Origin: Branchiostoma floridae
Lineage: Eukaryota; Chordata; Leptocardii; Amphioxiformes; Branchiostomatidae
NCBI RefSeq assembly: GCF_000003815.2
Contig: NC_049997.1
Span: 15,180,200-15,211,815, forward strand
Direction of reading: 5' to 3'
Length of the DNA stretch: 31,616 nucleotides
Shown here: piece by piece, positions 1 to 11,654 of the stretch
Position numbering within the stretch: position 1 is the first letter of the stretch
How the letters are laid out: every line of letters starts with the position of its first letter
Translations under genes and position numbers: made by a program
Notes under the pieces: model-generated
Seen by the model: only the letters and a program-made list of their open reading frames with translations
What the model was told of the DNA's origin: nothing
The model's database searches: none

Positions 1-59
1 CTTCCTTCCTCAGTGAAAAGAAAATGAAGTCTTCATTTTCTTTTCACTGAGGAAGGAAG
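1..59. repeat. Perfect 29-bp inverted repeat (palindrome) at window edge
   Basis: Positions 1-29 are the exact reverse complement of 31-59, with a single T at 30 between the arms. There is no mismatch in 29 pairs. The left arm begins at base 1, so the palindrome may extend beyond the window. It could be the tip of a larger inverted duplication or a foldback joint made during library preparation or assembly. No gene is associated with it. Confidence 0.95.
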
Positions 60-2089
60 GCGGACGCCTTCCGAAACGTCTGTATAAAAATAAAGTATCC
101 AGAAGTAAAGATTTATTCGTCTTCAATTGGCAGTATTGCTCACATTTTCGTCCAAGCACGCACTCTTCTCGATAAAGTGTGTTAGGCTCTTTAAAAAATT
201 AAGGTGAACAGGTTTGGACTGCAGCGTTTTGGTGGCTTCTCTGCATGCTAAATTGAATTCATGCTACCCTTGACTTTTGAATGGGAATATCACGCAAACA
301 TACAGATATGACTAGAAGGAAAACAAAACACAAATCGAAATGAAATATTGTTTTCTTTCCAAGAAAATCATTGCATGCTGCATTAGATGGGTCAGGTTGT
401 GAGGTTGCATAAGTGATGCAGGTAATAAGATAAAAGACAGTTCATTATAAACATTAATAAGTACCAGTCCTCAAGTTCAACAACTAGTGTAGTGACACTG
501 ATGATGTGACTATTTTTCCGTTCGTGACAGTATAGATGGAAGCCACATTTTGGAATCCCAAATGCAATTTTGTACAGAATGCCAAGGTAGCCTGTTCTTA
601 ACACATAATACCCGAATAAAGTCCTTTCATACTTCGCAACTTAGGCCCAGGTTTTTGGCCTTAGGCTCCGAATTATGTGCAATCTGTTCTTGGAATCAAC
701 TTACTAAAACTACGAAAACACAACAGATAACAATTACAAAGGTAATGAGAAAATGAAGTAGGAATGTTTGCAATCAATCGGCAGATATTTCTCCATTTTG
801 GAAGTATTCAAGATTCAAAACACACTTTGGCCAAGATTCCTGTCAATTGATTCGACCTTTGTTTCATATCATTGAATAAAATCATTGGGATTTTTAAGTA
901 CTTACTATACAAGACTGACCAGTGTATTACATGTATGCCCAAACATGAGGCGATTTACTGGTTATTCAAACAAACAAAACAACACAATATGTCCTAACAT
1001 ATTACACTCTATGCTGTAGTATGGGACTCCTTCTAACTAAGAGTAGTATGGTGTTACATAACCATAATCAATGTTTAGGAACATATCATGAATAGTGAAA
1101 TTTCTACATAAAAATACATAATTGTAAAAACCTTTTTCTCCTCCTTTCCACAATGATAAATGAACTTGATGTTGTGCCACTCCTCGTAGCTGCCAAGGAA
1201 AATGTTCCCACGAAATAGGTCCAATATAGGCCTTCCTCTTTACATAGTGTCTCTGACCTTACATGTACTGATACCCTATCAATTACTGTAAAACTGCAAA
1301 TATCTCTTTATAGATTTAGTCACATATTTACCTGCACAGTTCTTTTAAAATACATGTAACTGTCAAATAGATATATCTGCAACAATACCATGAGTAAACT
1401 AATTTCATAAACTAAACAGTAAATGATTACAAAGGCACTAATATTTAATGGTATGAGACAGTAACGATTACGGGAATAACGGTAAATATCTTTATGCCAT
1501 GCTGTGACCTGAATGTCACGTCATACAATGTGGTGCCAGCTTCATCAAACTGTCATTTTTGAGTGTCACTTTTATGTATTGAGTCTGAAAGCGGTATGCA
1601 TATCCACACCCTGTTATGGGTTTTAATTACAGCTCACTGTAATAAAGTATCATTCTCAATATTACCCGGTACCCCAGTATGTGTCTACTGTAGATTGATT
1701 TACTTAAGCACTGGTCTTACAAAGTGTATCTCTCAGTATGAGAGAAAAGGAGTTTTTTGCTCAATGTTTTATATTTGCGATTGGAATAGTTCTGCTGTAT
1801 GGTAGTAAAACATTTGATCTGCAAATTTCCAATGTCATGAATTTAAAAAGTCACATAAATAAAATCACTACAATGTTTCAAGAATGATATACAGTAGCAT
1901 TTCAGTTATTACACTGTTAGACGATTGTCATGATACTGTTTTTTGGGTCTCAAAATGATTTGAATTGATAATACGGACAGAAAATATATTGATGACTAAA
2001 ACACATAGCATAGTCAAAATTCAATAATTCTACATGCATCTACACATGTATAATAGCAAAATATCTTTAAAGATTTAAAGTTACAAGCA
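60..2089. other. Unique AT-rich DNA, no supported gene
   Basis: No open frame here looks like protein, and none is bounded by good splice signals. Short frames near 550-756 and 1563-1805 have random-looking composition. A lone end resembling the TACTGTAAAT MITE family lies near 1284. The stretch is probably intergenic or intronic. Confidence 0.6.
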
Positions 2090-2314
2090 CTAAATAAACT
2101 GAAACTGCCATGTCCTTCCAGTTCCAAACCAAAATTCACATATTGTCAAGGGTAATTCCACTCGTTGAAATTTAATTTCTTTCTCTTTTAATCTGCTTTT
2201 ATGGAAAACAGTGGTAATGACATGTCCTGTGAGTGTAAAATTATCTGGATCTACAGATGACCTACAAGCGTCACACCAGGGAAGTTCTGAAGAGTTATTT
2301 ATGACTTCCCAACC
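2090..2314 (-). CDS. Candidate terminal exon of an unidentified gene
   Basis: On the minus strand a strong acceptor (a C/T-rich run ending in CCTCAG at about 2315-2335) is followed by 74 open codons and a TAG stop at 2090-2092. The peptide begins GWEVINNSSELPWCDAC and ends ICEFWFGTGRTWQFQ. It has several Trp and Cys residues, which looks more like protein than random frame. I do not recognise the family. No poly(A) signal is obvious just downstream and no partner exon could be assigned. A minus-strand GTAAGT donor near 3120 could belong to the same gene, but that is speculative. It may be a chance open frame. Confidence 0.27.
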   Translation of the reverse strand, partial: GWEVINNSSELPWCDACRSSVDPDNFTLTGHVITTVFHKSRLKEKEIKFQRVELPLTICEFWFGTGRTWQFQFI

Positions 2315-2900
2315 CTGAGGAAACAGGAGAGGAAAGTGTGATATTTCTACACTACAAAACATGGGTGGGGTACCAGTAAAACATGAGGTCATCATCCCAT
2401 GATTGTAGTGACATGAACACACCCTAAAGATTATGACCACAACCTCTTAAGATTACGAACATACCCTATTACCATCAAGGCTTCCCTAAATCTCAAGTAA
2501 AACTACACAAGAGCATTTAACTGACGAAAGCTTTGCCCTCCAAGCAGTCATCAAGGTGAAAAGTCAAACCTTTTTGGTGCAGTTTTCTGCCCTATGTTCC
2601 CACAAAATCGCCTGCTGTTCAGAAATCGTTACAATTTTCCAAGAACAACATGCGTTTGTAGATAAATATTTTGCATCTTTTAATACTACAATTATTAACC
2701 ACATAATAGCAAACTTTAATGCCATTGCCAGTTAACGAGAGTGCAGTGACTGCAAGAAAAATGCAAGGTTAAAACTGTTGCACATGTTTCAACACTTACA
2801 GTACCACTAGATCACAAAATGTACACAAGGGAACAAACCTTAAGATATCACTGTAACCATGTGACATGACCACTGAAAACTGTACATCATATCCCACATT

Positions 2901-2935
2901 AGCCTGATTAAATCTCGCTTATAGCAGCCCGCAAA
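2901..2935 (+). repeat. Dispersed repeat, copy A (AGCCTGATTAAATCTCGC family)
   Basis: A block starting AGCCTGATTAAATCTCGCTT recurs at 11655 and 24714 in the same orientation. In the two longer copies it is followed by a GCCCAACA-type segment and then GAGTTTGTGTCACA. This copy keeps only about 35 bp. It is an unnamed interspersed repeat, probably a SINE or MITE end. Confidence 0.6.
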
Positions 2936-5668
2936 ACAAACACATTATTACGTTATACTCTTACCCATCCTCCCTTGGGGACATACAGCATCACGCATGT
3001 TCACTGGAAAACTGTTTAGAGCACTACATGTAGATTTACTACTTTCACAGGGACTTACACAGGAAATTACAAACCGTATAATACGATAGAAGCCAATCTG
3101 AGGATCCATACACATACTTACAAATGTCTCTTCAATCAAAAGAGATGCACTGGGACTGCATGTGTTTTCCATCAATCACAATCAACACTCAACATCACAC
3201 CCCTCCAAAAACAGGTGGTATCGTCTATTAGGACAGAGGTCAACCAATGATCAACATTCTTTCTTGCTCTCTCCCCTCTCCTTGGCACCCTCCTAGCCTA
3301 AACACTGGGTCCTTATAATATATAAAGAGCTTGCCCTACTTATGGTTGGCTACACCAAAAGGACCCCAGCAAGGATGATTGGTACTTTTGTGTGATGTCT
3401 CTTACAAAGATGGGTCAGATAATTATATGCCTTAAGATTGGAACCTATTGATGTGAAATCGATCACTCTAGAGGAAGGGAAACGTACCTATTACATAATG
3501 GGGATATAGGGATCTTTAGGGTTGTAAAATTGATGTGTTGACCATGTGCATTAAGATGGGGCCTGCAAGCCATTTTACATAGACCGATAAACAAGACGCT
3601 TTAATTTCACGTAATTTGTAGCTGGACCCCTCAAATTAAAAAGACTGTAATATGGCACGCAAAGCAAAGCCATAATATATAGCTGTTGCCTTCCTGAATT
3701 TAGCGCAGTGCATAAACCTCAAGATCGAGGGATTGAATTTACCTCTTATGATCTCTAGGCACCTCTCAGACGAGACAAGGTGAAGATCTACAACCTCTGG
3801 GTACTAAAACGGCCTTCCAGACACATCCAATCAATATGGCACCTTCGGTTCATAAAACTTCCCATTACAGAGTCTGACCCAAATAGTGGTCATGCACCTT
3901 GTCCAATATCGCAAAGAGTTTACGACCAATTTATGATGCCATTCTACCATTACGGTCTTTACAACAATACCATATGTTTCTATAATAATGATAGACTTAT
4001 ATAACTTTTTATAAAGACTTATTTCATAGCAGTATTCACTTTTCTGTCATAACCTCTGGCTCCAAACATAATTCTTTGTGCACTATTGTGTTTCATCTGA
4101 CTGTGACACTATATTCAATGTGTATTTGACCTAACCTTGACTTGACTTGAATCAAGGTTATGTTCAATTTTCCTGGTCCCTTCCCCATGTAATTGCTGAT
4201 ACTGTATTCTCACAGTCACTTCCTGTGCTAGGACTGCAAGGCTCACAAGAGGGTGTGCATGCTCTTTACTTTTCTTTGATTTTCTTTATTTCCCATAATT
4301 TGTAGGGAATGTTCACAATCTTCTTGAAAAACAAAAATGTCATTCAAAGCAACCAAATTTTGTATAAATGCTTTTCCTGATTTCAGTGCAATACATACAA
4401 CGTATGGGGTTCTTCTTAATTCAGTGTATTTAGCATTTTGGGGGCTACTGAAGTCAAGGTCCTCATCTATTTCATGGACCGCCAACATTCTGAGACAGTT
4501 ACTCCGTACTGAACTTGAAATTGGTTTATGTTAACCCAAATGAGTAGTCATAAAACTGCCATTGAAAGACAGCATTCAGAACGGTGATATCCATCCTGTT
4601 GGTCATGGCAGGAGTGTATATTGTATGTTACCATGGCGACAATTGGTCAAGGGTCGATCTGTTTGGCCAATTTACATATTCTAGGTATCGCTCTATTCTA
4701 TTCTCACTCTATCGGATTACATAATTCTCACATTGAATTCTCACCTTGTATGAAGAAATTTCTTAACCTTCAATTTGTTGACTATGATTTTGTATAAAAG
4801 TATGTGCTTGCTGAAAAGAAGAATGTGTTGCTTGTGATTCTCCAATCAAGAGAACAGATGTTCAGCTGAACACTCCAAGGGAAAAATTGTTGATGAGTTA
4901 TCTGATAGAGGGTCTGTATGGGGGTTGTGACAACACTTAACACTGAATTCATAAAAGTATCATACATGTACATATTATACTAAAATCGAGGAGGACAATA
5001 AAACAAAATTTGGTTGCCTCGCCTCCAATTATGGGAATATTCTAAATAACATGACAGCTTGAACTACAAATGATTGGAAATTAAAATAGGCTGCCTGAAT
5101 GCAAACCCTCCTTGTTACGTACAAGAAAAATATATACAACCACCATAGTAGTCAAATGTGTAATCCACCAAATATGTCCAAGCCCTATGACCTTTACAAA
5201 GTTATCATATTTCTATTTTCACAAAGAATATACCCATCATACACTTATACAACACCTCACTTCTATATCCAATTTAGGAGTGCTTGCCATCTTGCCTGTA
5301 GGTAGACTTCCCACAGTGATATCAGTTCAACCAAGACTGATCACACAGAAAGGTTCCATAAAACAGGAAATAGAGCAGAAAATTGAGTTGGGGAGAGGCC
5401 AGATTAGAAACATTCCCAGCACTACAGCAGGAGTGAGAAGTTGTCAGGATTGAGTAATGAGACAAAAGGGAATCAAAATCAATTGGTTGTAGCTCATCAC
5501 TCACTCCTGAAGTTTGAGGCACCAAGAATTCAGTGTCATTGGGAGCTTTCAGAAAAGCTACAAAGTTTTGATCATTGGTTCAAAGTTTGACATAATCTGC
5601 ATTGTTGCTACTACAGTATCATACACTGCTAACTTTGTATAAATGATATGTTTAGCCGCCTATAAGAC
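2936..5668. other. Unique AT-rich DNA, no supported gene
   Basis: I see no confident exon. The minus-strand frame at 4243-4488 is open for 81 codons and has an acceptor-like CTGTCTCAG before its ATG, but its product is unrecognised and it has no partner exon. A segment near 3590-3626 with TTCACGTAATTT-TAGCTG recurs around 14931-14953, which suggests an old interspersed repeat. Confidence 0.5.
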
Positions 5669-5705
5669 TACTGTAAATCATCAAAATTTTTGCGAATTTA
5701 CAGTA
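5669..5705. mobile_element. Tiny MITE remnant of the TACTGTAAAT family
   Basis: A 37-bp segment begins TACTGTAAAT and ends ATTTACAGTA. Only the two terminal inverted repeats remain, with a TA dinucleotide at each end. It matches the ends of the longer copies at 21515, 23206 and 31276, so it is read as an extreme internal deletion derivative. Confidence 0.55.
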
Positions 5706-5952
5706 TACCAGGAGATACCTATTAACCAGTGGTATGTGGTTAATCAAACTGTCAGATAATTGATTACACACACACTCAGCACTAGCATTTGTCATGCCTC
5801 TATCCAAGGCCCATCATTTATCATAGGAAGAAGCACAACTGGTAAACTGACATTACACATGAGGGATCACAAGGTGTACCACATGACATTGTCTTTCAAC
5901 TATTAGAATGTCTGACATTCAAGGCTTTCAAGCTATTACAAATCTCATAACA

Positions 5953-6197
5953 TGATTGGTCAAATGATTGATTGGAGAAATTGTCCTCCTTTCTAGTTGG
6001 TCAGATGACATCCTGCTAAAAGATGTTACTGCTCAATGATTGGATGATGTGATTGATTGGATAACTTGTCCTCCTCTCTAATTGGCCAGATGACATCCTG
6101 CCAAAAGATCTCACTGCTCAATGATTGGTTGATTTGATTGATTACTTTTGTCCTCCTCTGCCATTAGTTAGGTGGCATCCTGCTCAAAAGTTCTGCC
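5953..6197. repeat. 84/85-bp tandem repeat, three copies, rich in inverted CCAAT boxes
   Basis: Units start at 5953, 6037 and 6122, each with TGATTGG, then TTGTCCTCCT, then GATGACATCCTGC or a close variant, then AAAAG. The third copy is the most diverged. TGATTGG, the reverse complement of CCAATCA (the core bound by NF-Y), occurs repeatedly across the array. No open frame runs through it. Confidence 0.85.
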
Positions 6198-7255
6198 ACG
6201 AATGAAAAACTTAAACTTCTTAAATTCTCGGACCAAAGAATACTCTAGAATATTTGATGCACAGTCTTTTTCTATTGTTCAGACCTAAAAAAAAACAATT
6301 CTTTCAAATTTTTCATCATTTTCTTTCCATCTCACATTAGAAATGCAACACACATGTAACTTTAAATTGTTATTGTTTTGTAGTTATATGGTCAACTGTT
6401 GACCTATATTTTGTTGCTATGGAAGAAAGTCTAATCTTTTTAAAGGCATGTTGCTTTTTAGATCAAATATGATTATGCCCACTACAATTGTCAGTTTACA
6501 TGGCCACCCAACTTCTTTAACTGACCAACTGCAGTTTCTTTCTCTGTCCGACCTTCTAAATTGAAATCCAAGCTTCTTTAGCACAGCAAGAAAAGAACAG
6601 AACATCCAACCACCAGCTGGGACCTGAGCACTTGTGTCAGCTGCTCAAATATACAAGGCACAAAATCCCACTTGTCTGGTGGACAATAGAGATGAAATAT
6701 AAGATGACTACACTGACTTGGGGCAACCTGTGGGCATGGGGCCAAGTGGGGGTGTTTAGGGGTAAACAAGTCCTTCAGAAAGTACACAAGAAAGGTGGTG
6801 CGCTTATAAATGAAGGTACAAAATGATAATAAAGTTTCGGACAAGATGACAAGAATTCTGAAGTTATAGCAGCCATCCTCAACTGAGGATGAGCACGATG
6901 CTTTTCCAGGTGGCTAGGGGTGCAATGTAGCTTCACTACAACTTGCGCTCACACTTGGTCACTCCTATTCTCCAAGCAGAGGTTGGGTTGCGGGTTCAGT
7001 TGGCAGAAACAGTTTAGAAGCAGAAGCTAAGAAAACTTCTTTTCACAGACTTTATCATGAGCACAAAAGAGAAATGCCAATGCCAGGATGCTCATTGACC
7101 TGCAACTACCAAGTATGTCTAACCTTTTCACACCATTGGCAGAATCTTATCAACTGTGTTCATCTGTCAAAGAGGAAAGCAGCCCTTTCAATAACCTACT
7201 AACATTTGTAGTCTTTGGCTACATGCCAAAAGAATACATGTAGCATCATGGCAAC
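6198..7255. other. Unique DNA, no supported gene
   Basis: Overlapping open frames at 6578-6844 on both strands look like shadows of base composition. A short hairpin (CATCCTCA-AC-TGAGGATG) sits near 6874-6891. Nothing else stands out. Confidence 0.5.
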
Positions 7256-7261
7256 TGACCA

Positions 7262-7330
7262 AGGGCTCTGAGCTTTTGGTTTGTGATCTGGCAGCCCAGG
7301 TTTAGCAGGAGTTCGAATCCCGGGAGCCAG
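7262..7330 (+). repeat. tRNA-like segment, possible SINE head
   Basis: GAGTTCGAATCCCGGGAGCC near 7309-7328 resembles a tRNA T-arm/B-box. A GGCTCT stretch at about 7264 could pair with the final GGAGCC. The D-arm and anticodon arm are not clean, so this is not a functional tRNA gene. A tRNA-derived SINE head or a decayed tRNA pseudogene is the best reading. Confidence 0.35.
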
Positions 7331-7366
7331 GAGACTGTTTCTACTCCTTTCTAAAGTTTCTTACAC

Positions 7367-7394
7367 TTCAGTTCAGTCAGTTCAGTTCAGTTCA
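7367..7394. repeat. Short (TTCAG)n microsatellite
   Basis: About five TTCAG units, one of them imperfect, run in tandem just 3' of the tRNA-like segment. This position would fit the simple-sequence tail of a SINE. Confidence 0.6.
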
Positions 7395-8095
7395 TCCCCA
7401 TCAGGTGACACTATAAAGTTGTCCTATGGATAGATTAACAATTGCTCACTGATTGAAATTTACAAGCTCCATCCTGGAGGCTTTGCCAAAAATGTTATAA
7501 TAGTTAATTTGGTATCAAATGAGAGGAGTAACATAGTAGTGTGAACTTCCTGTGACCCTAGCAGGAAGGTCAAAAAGTGTGGGTTTATCTCTGAAGAAGG
7601 GTTTTCTATAGACTCTCAACAGGTCTGTTATCAGATTTACTTATCACCCTCCTGTATCTGGTAATAATTACTTGTAATGGAGTGCAAATTAATGGGGTAA
7701 CCTGAGAGGTTCCATGGAAGATAACCTCTTCACCTTGTTCTACAACCTCTGGAGTTACATTAATACTGTAAAATCCTTTATTATTGGTAGAATTTGATTT
7801 CATATTAGAAGAGGAAAGAAGCTAGGCTGGCAAACTCTCTCTCTACATGACAATTTCCTTGGAGTTGGAGTGCTTATCTAAGGTGTTGTGGAAAAATATG
7901 AAAAGAACTTCAACTAGGAAGGCGACATTCTCGAGGAAAATGCAGGATGTTTCCGAAGGGGACAAAAAAAAAGAAAAATCGTCAGAAAAGAAAAAAAAAG
8001 CTGATTGTTACACGTGCAATGCCCTGTTCGCAAGATGAAAGCGTTGGATACACAAAATGTATAAGGTATATGTGTAAAAAAAGGGAAGAAAAAAC
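7395..8095. other. Unique DNA, no supported gene
   Basis: A lysine-rich plus frame at 7847-8038 comes from A-rich runs and is not credible as protein. No RNA gene or repeat structure was seen before the inverted-repeat element that starts at 8099. Confidence 0.5.
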
Positions 8096-8159
8096 TTAGG
8101 GACCGTACAATATTTATCGGGGGGGAGGGCTGGTGCATTGGAAGTCGGATCAAAAAATT

Positions 8160-8246
8160 TTTTGATGGCCCTCCCCCCCATCTCAAAAAAATTTAACGTG
8201 ACCCTCCCCCTCCACCTAAAAAAAATCAACATGACCCTCCCCCGAC
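8160..8246 (+). repeat. Subterminal minisatellite, left end
   Basis: Three degenerate units of about 30 bp, each a run of A followed by TTAACATGACCCTCCCCC or similar. They match the array at 9545-9655 in direct orientation. Confidence 0.75.
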
Positions 8247-8330
8247 AGGCATCATTAAACAGGTAGAAAAACAACCGATAAAATAATCTTAATACAACAT
8301 GTATAGACGTCAGGGCACAAGGGCGCTGGC

Positions 8331-9409
8331 CAGTGTTCTCGCCAGGATTTTTTCACAGCGTCAGGGCAGGGGTCTGGGGGCATGCTCCCGCGGGAAAATT
8401 TGGATTTTCAAACCCTCTAAAACAGAATTTCCTGCAACTTGAGAGGAAAATTATGCCCTTGAGATTGGATGCCGGTTGCCTTTTTTACTCCCGTTTTTCA
8501 GTAATCGACGTCCGCCCTTTCCCCAAAAATACGTTATAACTATAAGCTCGGGGAATCAGCAGTCTGTGATCTGGCCCGGGTATTATTTGTCCAGTCATGT
8601 CTATATGACAATTTTGGGGTTTTGATGCTTCCAAACAGGGCTCTAGCCAGTGAGTTCGTCAGCCCATGGAAAAATCCTGCCAATTTTTTTCCGGCATTGA
8701 ATATTAAAAGAATGCCCACCTCGTGCGATCGATGTTGCGCCCTCCCGCATCAAATGCTAGTAGTTTTTCCAGAGGATAGAATAAACGGCGCCATCACACC
8801 TTGTGTTTTTTTTCTATTTTGCCCGATGATTTTACTCAAATTTATCGAATCGGTCGGGTTTTACAAGGCCGCGACGTCATTTTCCACGAGCGTGCGTTTG
8901 TTTCGTGCGACCTCAGGTAACCCCGTTTTCGGCGTGAAATCTTTGGCTCACCGCTGGATTTCTTTTTACATAGAGTAGAGTAGACCAAGAACGTTATACA
9001 TTATACGAAGGAGGGCGATCTGCTGCATCTTTGGCAGTGATCAGTGCCGGTGCAGTCTTGAAGGAGTAGCCAGAAAAGACGTGCTGGGCGCTGCGATCGA
9101 CAGTCCGTCTGGGGAGGGGGGCGTGCCGCGGCATGTGCTACGGACGCCAATGCCAGTACACAGCCGACTCGATCAACACTTGACAACAATATTGCGGCCC
9201 CTTTTTCTGCCGCAAATTTTGTCTTTTTGAAACAAAAGAAATGTTTTAAATAAAAAATAAAGTGTATAGTTTTGGATTCTTCACGTATTTACCGTGCACC
9301 GCTTTTGTAACTTAAATATTTTGGGAAACTCAGCTGAGCCGAGTGCGTCTTTCCAGAAACAAATAAGTCTGTAGACGGAAATTATGACGTATGCCTGGCG
9401 GGAACACTG
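8331..9409. mobile_element. Probable nested hAT-like non-autonomous element
   Basis: CAGTGTTCTCGCCAGG at 8331 is matched in inverted orientation by CAGTGTTCCCGCCAGG read back from 9409 (15 of 16). CAGTG-type ends are typical of hAT elements. The expected 8-bp target duplication is not convincing (GCGCTGGC against GTCCAGGG), so the boundaries may be wrong or the flanks decayed. The interior is CpG-rich and has no identifiable gene. Confidence 0.4.
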
Positions 9410-9544
9410 GTCCAGGGCAGCGCCACTTTGGGGGGCCTAGGGGGGCAAAGCCCCCCGGAAGCTCTTGCATTTTAGGCTATTCAGAAGGCTTATTTTATCA
9501 GTTTTAGGGCCATGTCAAGATATCAAAACAAAAAGAGTATAAAC

Positions 9545-9655
9545 AATTCTTTCAAAAAAATTAACATGGCCCTCCCCCCTATCTAAAAAAAATTAACATG
9601 GCCCTCCCCCCACCTCAAAAAAAATTAACATGGCCCTCCCCCCCTAACGCACCAG
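9545..9655 (+). repeat. Subterminal minisatellite, right end
   Basis: Three well-conserved units of a run of A, then ATTAACATGGCCCTCCCCCC, next to the right inverted repeat of the Harbinger-like element. They are more alike than the three units at the left end. Confidence 0.8.
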
Positions 9656-9690
9656 CCCTCCCCCCCTGATAAATATCGTACAGTCCCTTA

Positions 9691-10256
9691 TGACGTAGAA
9701 CACAAACCTTTCGTTCTTCAGCATCATAGACAGTTGTTGCAGACCGAGCTACTTGTACCCACACTACATTATGGCAACTTGCTAAGGTATATAATGTTTA
9801 CGCTTTCAACAATATCAACCATGCTGAGTTTTGATTGGCTGACGACAGAAGAAATAAAAAACAAAAAGAACGCAGGCCAGTAGGTCAGCGAAAACAGAAT
9901 GTTTACCTTCAGAAACATAAAAATAGATCTCTTTTCCTGAAAACCCCCTGCAGTGCCAGACATGACTTATCTTTATCTCACAGATTAGTCATAGATGTCC
10001 TCCTTGTCATCTTACATGATTTACATCCCGTCACCATGTTGACAGTGACCTGGTAAACTATTTACCGGGATTGTTTGTTGTCATCGCCACACATATCAAG
10101 TTCCCTCACATGTGATCAGTGGAATGGATCCAGGGAATTTAGAACATGCTTTCATCTGGCATTTCCACAGCATTGATCTCAAAGCAGATGTAGAAACAGG
10201 ATCAGTCTCAGTGTTCTACGCATTTTTTCCATCAGTTAGTTTCCATCAGCATATCT
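9691..10256. other. Unique DNA, no supported gene
   Basis: Only short, overlapping open frames. No strong splice pair, RNA gene or repeat was seen. Confidence 0.5.
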
Positions 10257-10316
10257 GGGGCTCCAAACCCAGGACCTCTGGGTTATGGGTCAAACCATTA
10301 CACCAACATGATGCCC
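10257..10316 (-). repeat. tRNA-like pseudogene or SINE head
   Basis: Read on the minus strand, it starts GGGGCATCATGTTGGTGTAA, where TGTTGGTGTAATGG resembles an A-box/D-arm. A CAT triplet sits in the expected anticodon loop, and CTGGGTTTGGAGCCC resembles a T-arm. The loops are imperfect and the acceptor stem is not clean. It is therefore called tRNA-like rather than a working tRNA-Met gene. Confidence 0.42.
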
Positions 10317-10319
10317 CAA

Positions 10320-11654
10320 GAATGTTCCACTGAAAAAAAATGTATAAAAAGTCTTCACAGAATATGTAACAAAAGTGACTCTACATCTGCTCAAAAATTA
10401 GTCTTTCATATTGAAAGTTCATTGCAAATTAGGGCCTTGAGGCCAATTGCAATATACATGTCATGTATAATATAATTCATCTATCTAAATGATAAAGTAA
10501 ATCTATGTCACTGATGTTTCAACCACTTCTTTATACAGCATTACGGTTATATACCCTGCCATTTTCTCAGATTTCTGGTGTACAATCTTGCTGGTAGGAA
10601 CTGCAATCCTTCAAGACTTTGCAGGTGAAATAGAATAGTAAGGAACAACAGCACACTGTGTAGGCCGTTGTTGTTCTTGACAGAACTGTTTGTATTCCCT
10701 TGTCAGAGGAAGTGATATAGCAATCAGCCTGGAGACTAGATGTTGACAGTTGTGGTTAGTTAGTAAACAGATCAGGCCTCTTCAGATGTGTGTAAAGGTG
10801 GTTAAACACACAGCATTGACAGCACGATCAACAAGACTGGAGGCTCTTTTCTTTACATAAATGATCATGTTTCTGTTCTCTGTGCACTTTCATGAGAACC
10901 CTTGATCCAGACTTATTCAAGAAAGTCACAGGAAGTATTCGAACCTGTTCTAAAGTCTACATCCTTCAATATATGGAGATCTGAATGCCATTTTCCATAA
11001 GGCACATGTATAAGCATTTCTCTTTATTGTCTGTAATTCGAAGGGAATTTCTTAGCTACCAGTGATTAGTTTCGTGTGATCTGCAGTACATAAAGCATAA
11101 TATCACATTACCTTCCTGAATCAAGCATTAGCCCTTGTGAATTTGGCATAAAATATTGTTCTCCCAGAATAAGGTTCTCCCAGAATTTAATAAATCATGC
11201 TTATACATCATGGTTTAGAGTTATTATTAGACAAACGTGTCCTGTAGATTGGTACTCTGGACAGAACTAAGATCAATACCTGTGACTAACCGTTTTATCA
11301 ATAACACGTTCTTGTGTCCTTACTTTACAATCACCCTGGGCTTTTCTACCATCTGGTGCCTGGCTTCTATTTCAGGTCTTTCATTCACACATTTTACAAC
11401 TGCTATAAATTTTGCAGTATGAAAAATGCGGTTTTACGCCAAATGTCGTGTTAGGCGGCGTTTACACCAGTCAGGCCTTGTGGTATCTTTGGGTGGCCCA
11501 ATACATTATGTATATGTTTACTACAATTATAACGTTGTATATAGCTCTTAGTATGTTTACCTTCTGCTAATTGATTTTGTTGATAGGGAGCTTAACAAAC
11601 AGTTGAACTTTTAATGACAGCATTCTGTCAAAGGATTCTAGCGGGGAATAAACC
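10320..11654. other. Unique AT-rich DNA, no supported gene
   Basis: No recognisable exon. A small near-palindrome, AATTAGGGCCTTGAGGCCAA, lies near 10428. The frame at 11237-11422 is not protein-like. Confidence 0.5.

Larger units (their letters stand above)
8099..9687. mobile_element. PIF/Harbinger-like non-autonomous DNA transposon (1,589 bp)
   Basis: The left end reads GGGACCGTACAATATTTATC and the right end, reverse complemented, reads GGGACTGTACGATATTTATC. The inverted similarity continues about 40 bp through a G-run and GAGGGCTGGTGC. A direct TTA flanks both ends (8096-8098 and 9688-9690). A TTA/TAA target duplication with GG-starting inverted repeats is characteristic of PIF/Harbinger. 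No transposase is recognisable: the longest frame (8622-8978, plus, 118 codons) resembles nothing I know. Inside each end lies a short array of A-run plus ATGGCCCTCCCCCC units, in the same orientation at both ends although the outer repeats are inverted. Confidence 0.8.

Noticed and set aside
4243-4488. 81-codon minus-strand frame with an acceptor-like CTGTCTCAG before its ATG
   Set aside because: The product is unrecognised, no donor or partner exon is convincing, and an overlapping plus frame is also open.
5112-5453. 113-codon plus frame and its antisense frame at 5322-5525
   Set aside because: Composition follows local A/T runs; there is no domain, splice pair or start context to support coding.
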